A stretch of 64,000 nt of DNA, taken from positions 1-64,000 of the forward strand of contig JAJKFH010001792.1 of assembly GCA_023333565.1 (NCBI GenBank). Direction: 5' to 3'. Every line of letters starts with the position of its first letter. Position 1 is the stretch's first letter. Below the pieces are notes generated by a model. That model saw only the letters and a list, made by a program, of their open reading frames with translations, did not search any database and had not been told where the DNA came from. This DNA is from Puffinus mauretanicus. Taxonomy: Eukaryota; Chordata; Aves; Procellariiformes; Procellariidae. A program made the translations under genes and the position numbers. Shown piece after piece: positions 60,126 to 64,000 of this stretch.

Positions 60126-63100
60126 CTATTACCTAATCCTGATATATACTGAAAAGTATATATCTATCTCAGTACTCATACCGACTTCTGATATGGAAGT
60201 TGAATATTCATCATTTTGCACTGTAGTTGTTCTACTGTGAGAGTGAAGGAGCTTTAAATCATTTGGAACTGAAAGGAGTAGGATTCCCCAAATATCACAG
60301 AAATCAGAGAGAATAAAACACTTGAGTAAAATTCTGGACACATTATATTCAATGACACTGGTCTCGTTGACTTTCAGAGACAAAGATCTGTTTTACGGTA
60401 GTCAAACCTCCGGTCCTCCTTCATTGCCTCCTTCATTGTGGGAGTTCCCTAAAAAACAAGCTATGAAACTTCTCGTGTCTTTTCTATGGAAAAGGCAACC
60501 AAACTGAATTTATTAGAAGTCTCTTTTCTTGCTTGCTTGATGTTTTTTCTCATTATCTACCACATTTCTTGTAGCCAAGATTGATGAACGTAAGAAATAA
60601 GACGGTGGAAACAGATAAGAAGGGGGGGGGGATGGGAAAAGGTAATATTCTGCCAGACTCAGTGTGGTATACATTTGAAATAAAGGTGAACTCATGCACG
60701 ATCTTAGGAACGCTTGGCCTAAGAGTTAGACAAGTTTTTAAGATTTGTTAACAGTTTAAGACAAAATGAATAGGGGGATGGTGTTATGTTTTGGGTTTTG
60801 CTCAGGATAAGAAATTCTTGTGTCTGTTTCTGAAAGGCAGATGTCAGATAAAGAGCTCTGAAAATAGACACCCCATAGACCAGCACAGATTCTTGAAAAC
60901 CATAATAACAAGCATTTTAAAACACCTGAAAGAGGTTGGACAGCAGCAGAAATGACAATTAACCATGTTATCTCCTTCATCCCTCTCTCTAGAAAGATGT
61001 GCTGGAGGGACCTGCTGTAAATGACAGAGCAGGACAGTTCCTCCTTCCTCTGGCCTCCCTATTGAGATTACCAACATCATTACTACACAGGCAAGTACCG
61101 TTTGCTGTGGGATTTTAGACTGCAGCTCCTGAGCTTGTTTGACAGATGCCATGAAAATGATTGTAACACCCAATTGCAGTTGACCAACCAGAGCATAGCA
61201 CAGACGAACCAAGAGACCGGGTGAGTGGTTCACCCATTGTACCTTAGGCATCTACAGGTTCGAAGTGTGACCACCACCTTCCTTTCTAATAAGCAGAGAG
61301 AAACAGGCACCTGCACAAGGTATTGTGTCTCACTGGAAAATAACACCTAAGGTAAAGGTATTTTCTCCTTATGGTGTGTTTCTCCCCAGTGACCAGAAAG
61401 TGATTATGTCTAACTCTGACTTGGATGTTCACCTTTAAGCTGTCCAAAATTAGCTGTTCCACTATTTCCAGTCTGTATGCCTATTAAAACTCTATTCAGC
61501 AATTTATGCAAAGTTCAGGACTGGAGACAATGCAGCGTTTTCCACTTCAGTTATTTTTCAGACCTGGAACATTATCTTCTACTTGTATAATACCAATGTG
61601 AGTGGATCCATGGTTTTAAACGCTGTTCCTGCTGTAGTGTCTGGCTACATCAGATGAGAAACCATTTCTGCCAGGCACTGTACAAGGGACAGTAAAACAA
61701 ATCCCAAACCCTGTAAGAGGCAGTCACAAATCAAAGATAATTCATCAAGAAACCAAGAGCAGAAAGAAGAATCTAATGATTCACAATCCAAAACCAAGTT
61801 CTTTAGTCATCACTAACTGAACAAAAAGGCTGTTGTGGGCACTGGGTATTTCTGGTGGGTGAAGGTTGAGGAAGCTGTTCTTAGCGGTCTTTGTAAACCT
61901 AAACTCTCCTAAGATCTCCTGCAGATGTTTCTGCAACAGTAAGAGCCTACTCAATGCCTTAGTTGGTCCTATCCAGTCCTGTTCTCCTACAAATATGAAC
62001 TTTCTTTTCAAAGCATATTAAAGTCATATTTGTATGGCATAAAGAAATACACAAATGGATGGCAGGCAAGTTAGGGCAATAGATTTAACTCAACTTTCAC
62101 CATTTCTTCAAAAAGCAAACTAAATGGAATCTGGAGTGTGTATCTTTACATTTACCTGATCCTTATCTACCTCCAAATAAAAAATATTTTACCTATGTTA
62201 CGTGATTACAAAGCTTTCTCTCAGCTTTTGTAATTCATTTGTGCCTTCTAGCAGTCATGAGTCATGGGTCTTTTACACTTGTCAAGTACACCTAATCCCT
62301 ACCCTTCATGGCCCAGAAATCCTAAAGATGGCTGAACATGTAATTGCCTTGAAGTGTAAAATATTTCCCACATTATTTATTATAACATTGCCTGCTAGCA
62401 CCTCTATAGTTAAGGTTGTGTCAGCATTTTCATTATAAGCTCCTATTTTCAGCTGTAAAAATGTGCTTCAGGCTGGAGCTAGGAATGCTAGTGATTTTTT
62501 TTTTTTTTACTATTTTTTAAAAATAAAATTACCTTGGACATTTTTTAAGTTATTCCATCTGTAGTCACAAACATATGCACACACCCACACACATGTCTAT
62601 TTACAGCTGTATGTGCAAATGTGTTAAGGAATATCTAGCATGACATAAGCATAGAAATAGATATTGTTATAATAACACATAATTATTCTTTTTTTTTCAG
62701 CTCCTGCTCATAAAAATTGTCTCTGTGTGGGAGAAATTTTAGTGATAGCGCAAGTTTTATTCTGAGTTGTTGCAGTGTCCTTTTTCTTATTATGCTGATA
62801 GATAGCAATAATAGAATATTTATTTATTTTAAAATATTATATTTTAATTCTGTGTGGATCAAATTTTCTTCTGGAATAATTCCAGCAAAAGTATTTCATC
62901 TTTGTTCTTGGATCATGAGCAAGAGTACCAACTACACACAGATGTTATTCTACCAAGTGTACGTCACTTAGTCCAGTGAAAAAGATGGCTCATTTTGTCA
63001 GGTCTTGCTTTCACATAGACCCAAGAGTAGGATGTAAGCACCAGTGCCAGGACTTTGCAGACTTAGCTGTTGAGCACTCATCTGCCTTTGAGGTACATCA

Positions 63101-64000
63101 GTTTAAACCCCACTGCTCTTTTCCACACCTAGTGTGGATCACATAAGTAGAGCTAAGATTTAACATAAACTTTTATCAGTTCACACATCTCTTACGAATT
63201 GGCTTACTGTATCTAGTGGAAACTCTCACCATAGAGGCACTACTTACAAATGTCCTATTGTATACCCTCTATATTTTATGGGTCATGGACTACATTATCA
63301 GTATTCTATGCAATTTGGGATTTTATTTTACCTTTATTGTTATTATCGTTAGTATCAGCAATAGTAACATGACTACACGAGAAGAGGGTTGACAGGGACA
63401 GGAGGAAGATTACCGTCTTTGAAAAATCAAAAGACTTCCTTTGTCTGTTGAGTTTTGTTTTTTTAACTACTTGTGTTCTCCTTGTTTTCCTCAATATTTA
63501 AAAAATAAATGAAGAAAACAAGGAGACAGAATTGTTACCCATTGTTCGTGGTGTTTAAAGAGGTGTTTCTGGAATGAATGCTAACCTTAGTCCTTTCAGT
63601 ATCCAACTGACCATGTGCCTTCATTCTGATAAGGGAAGGGAGGTTTTCACATTACTTCAGCCATGATCAATATGGTCCTCTGACCCCCAAAATGTACAAT
63701 TCCAGCTCCAAGTTTTTGAATGTAATTATACTTCATGGCCCTAGTGCAGTTCACTTGTCTTTCCCCAAGTATTTCAGAACTTCTACCACTTCTAAGTCAG
63801 ATAAAAAATAAACAGACTTTTTTTTTGTTTGTTTTTTTTTTTGGAAGAGGGAGGGTTTGAACCATTCTGGATCCATCTTTGAAACAAATAATTGCTAAAG
63901 GCCTAATAGTTTGTGGAAGCTGTCCAGAACACCTGGACTTGTGTGATCTCCATTTAAAACCTGGCAGGAGACTGTGCTTTTGATTGAACTTCATTGTGAA
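60126..64000. other. Noncoding stretch with simple repeats
   Basis: G10 at 60622-60631, a T run at about 62497-62508, CA-rich sequence at 62578-62593, and T runs at 63818-63841. The longest frame is 135 codons (60844-61251, minus), with no family match. A TTTTTTTTCAG acceptor-like site near 62690-62700 is not followed by a convincing exon. No transposon was recognised. Confidence 0.5.

Noticed and set aside
62640..62720. Acceptor-like TTCTTTTTTTTTCAG
   Set aside because: No convincing exon follows.
1..64000. tRNA, rRNA, CRISPR arrays, LTR retrovirus pairs, DNA transposon terminal repeats
   Set aside because: Looked for by eye on both strands; none could be supported apart from tRNA-derived MIR heads, which are SINE relics.

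Overview
This window looks like intergenic (or intronic) DNA from a bird, or less likely another archosaur or turtle relative. The best evidence is its CR1 LINE copies. They include a CR1 ORF2 endonuclease on the minus strand at 1-924, and several 5'-truncated 3' ends finishing in the ATTCTATG-type terminal repeat that avian CR1s use instead of poly(A). Much older amniote repeats sit beside them: CR1 copies of the reptile type ending in TCTATGAA repeats, and tRNA-derived MIR (CORE-SINE) fragments. The base composition is AT-rich by eye, ORFs are short, and there are many mononucleotide and pyrimidine runs. Prokaryotic features (operons, ribosome binding sites, CRISPR arrays) are absent.

Layout. 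Positions 1-1075 hold the 5' part of a CR1 ORF2 on the minus strand, running off the left edge of the window. From about 1.1 to 36 kb the DNA is almost free of recognisable young transposons. Only a tiny CR1 tail (9.1 kb), worn MIR pieces (9.6, 17.7, 28.2 kb), doubtful old CR1 scraps and simple repeats were seen. The same stretch carries several AT-rich blocks dense in homeodomain/POU-like motifs that read like conserved noncoding elements, best at 17.10-17.33 kb, then 19.04-19.72 and 24.60-25.05 kb. From 36 to 50.6 kb repeats are concentrated: four younger CR1 3' ends (36.0, 42.2, 46.0, 50.3 kb), two old reptile-type CR1 copies (37.6, 48.9 kb) and a MIR (37.2 kb). From 51 to 64 kb repeats thin out again, with MIR heads near 52.0 and 52.4 kb and further candidate regulatory blocks at 53.88-54.25, 58.27-58.80 and 59.77-60.12 kb.

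No host protein-coding gene, tRNA, rRNA or other RNA gene could be supported. The only recognisable coding sequence is dead CR1 ORF2, as an endonuclease segment and three RT/C-terminal segments. The other open frames are short or low-complexity and are treated as chance. My reading is a gene desert or long intron with scattered candidate enhancers. The gene it would serve cannot be named from this sequence alone. No new genetic system was found. The items most worth checking are the candidate conserved elements, the contrast between the transposon-poor and transposon-rich halves, and a few unusual sequence structures.
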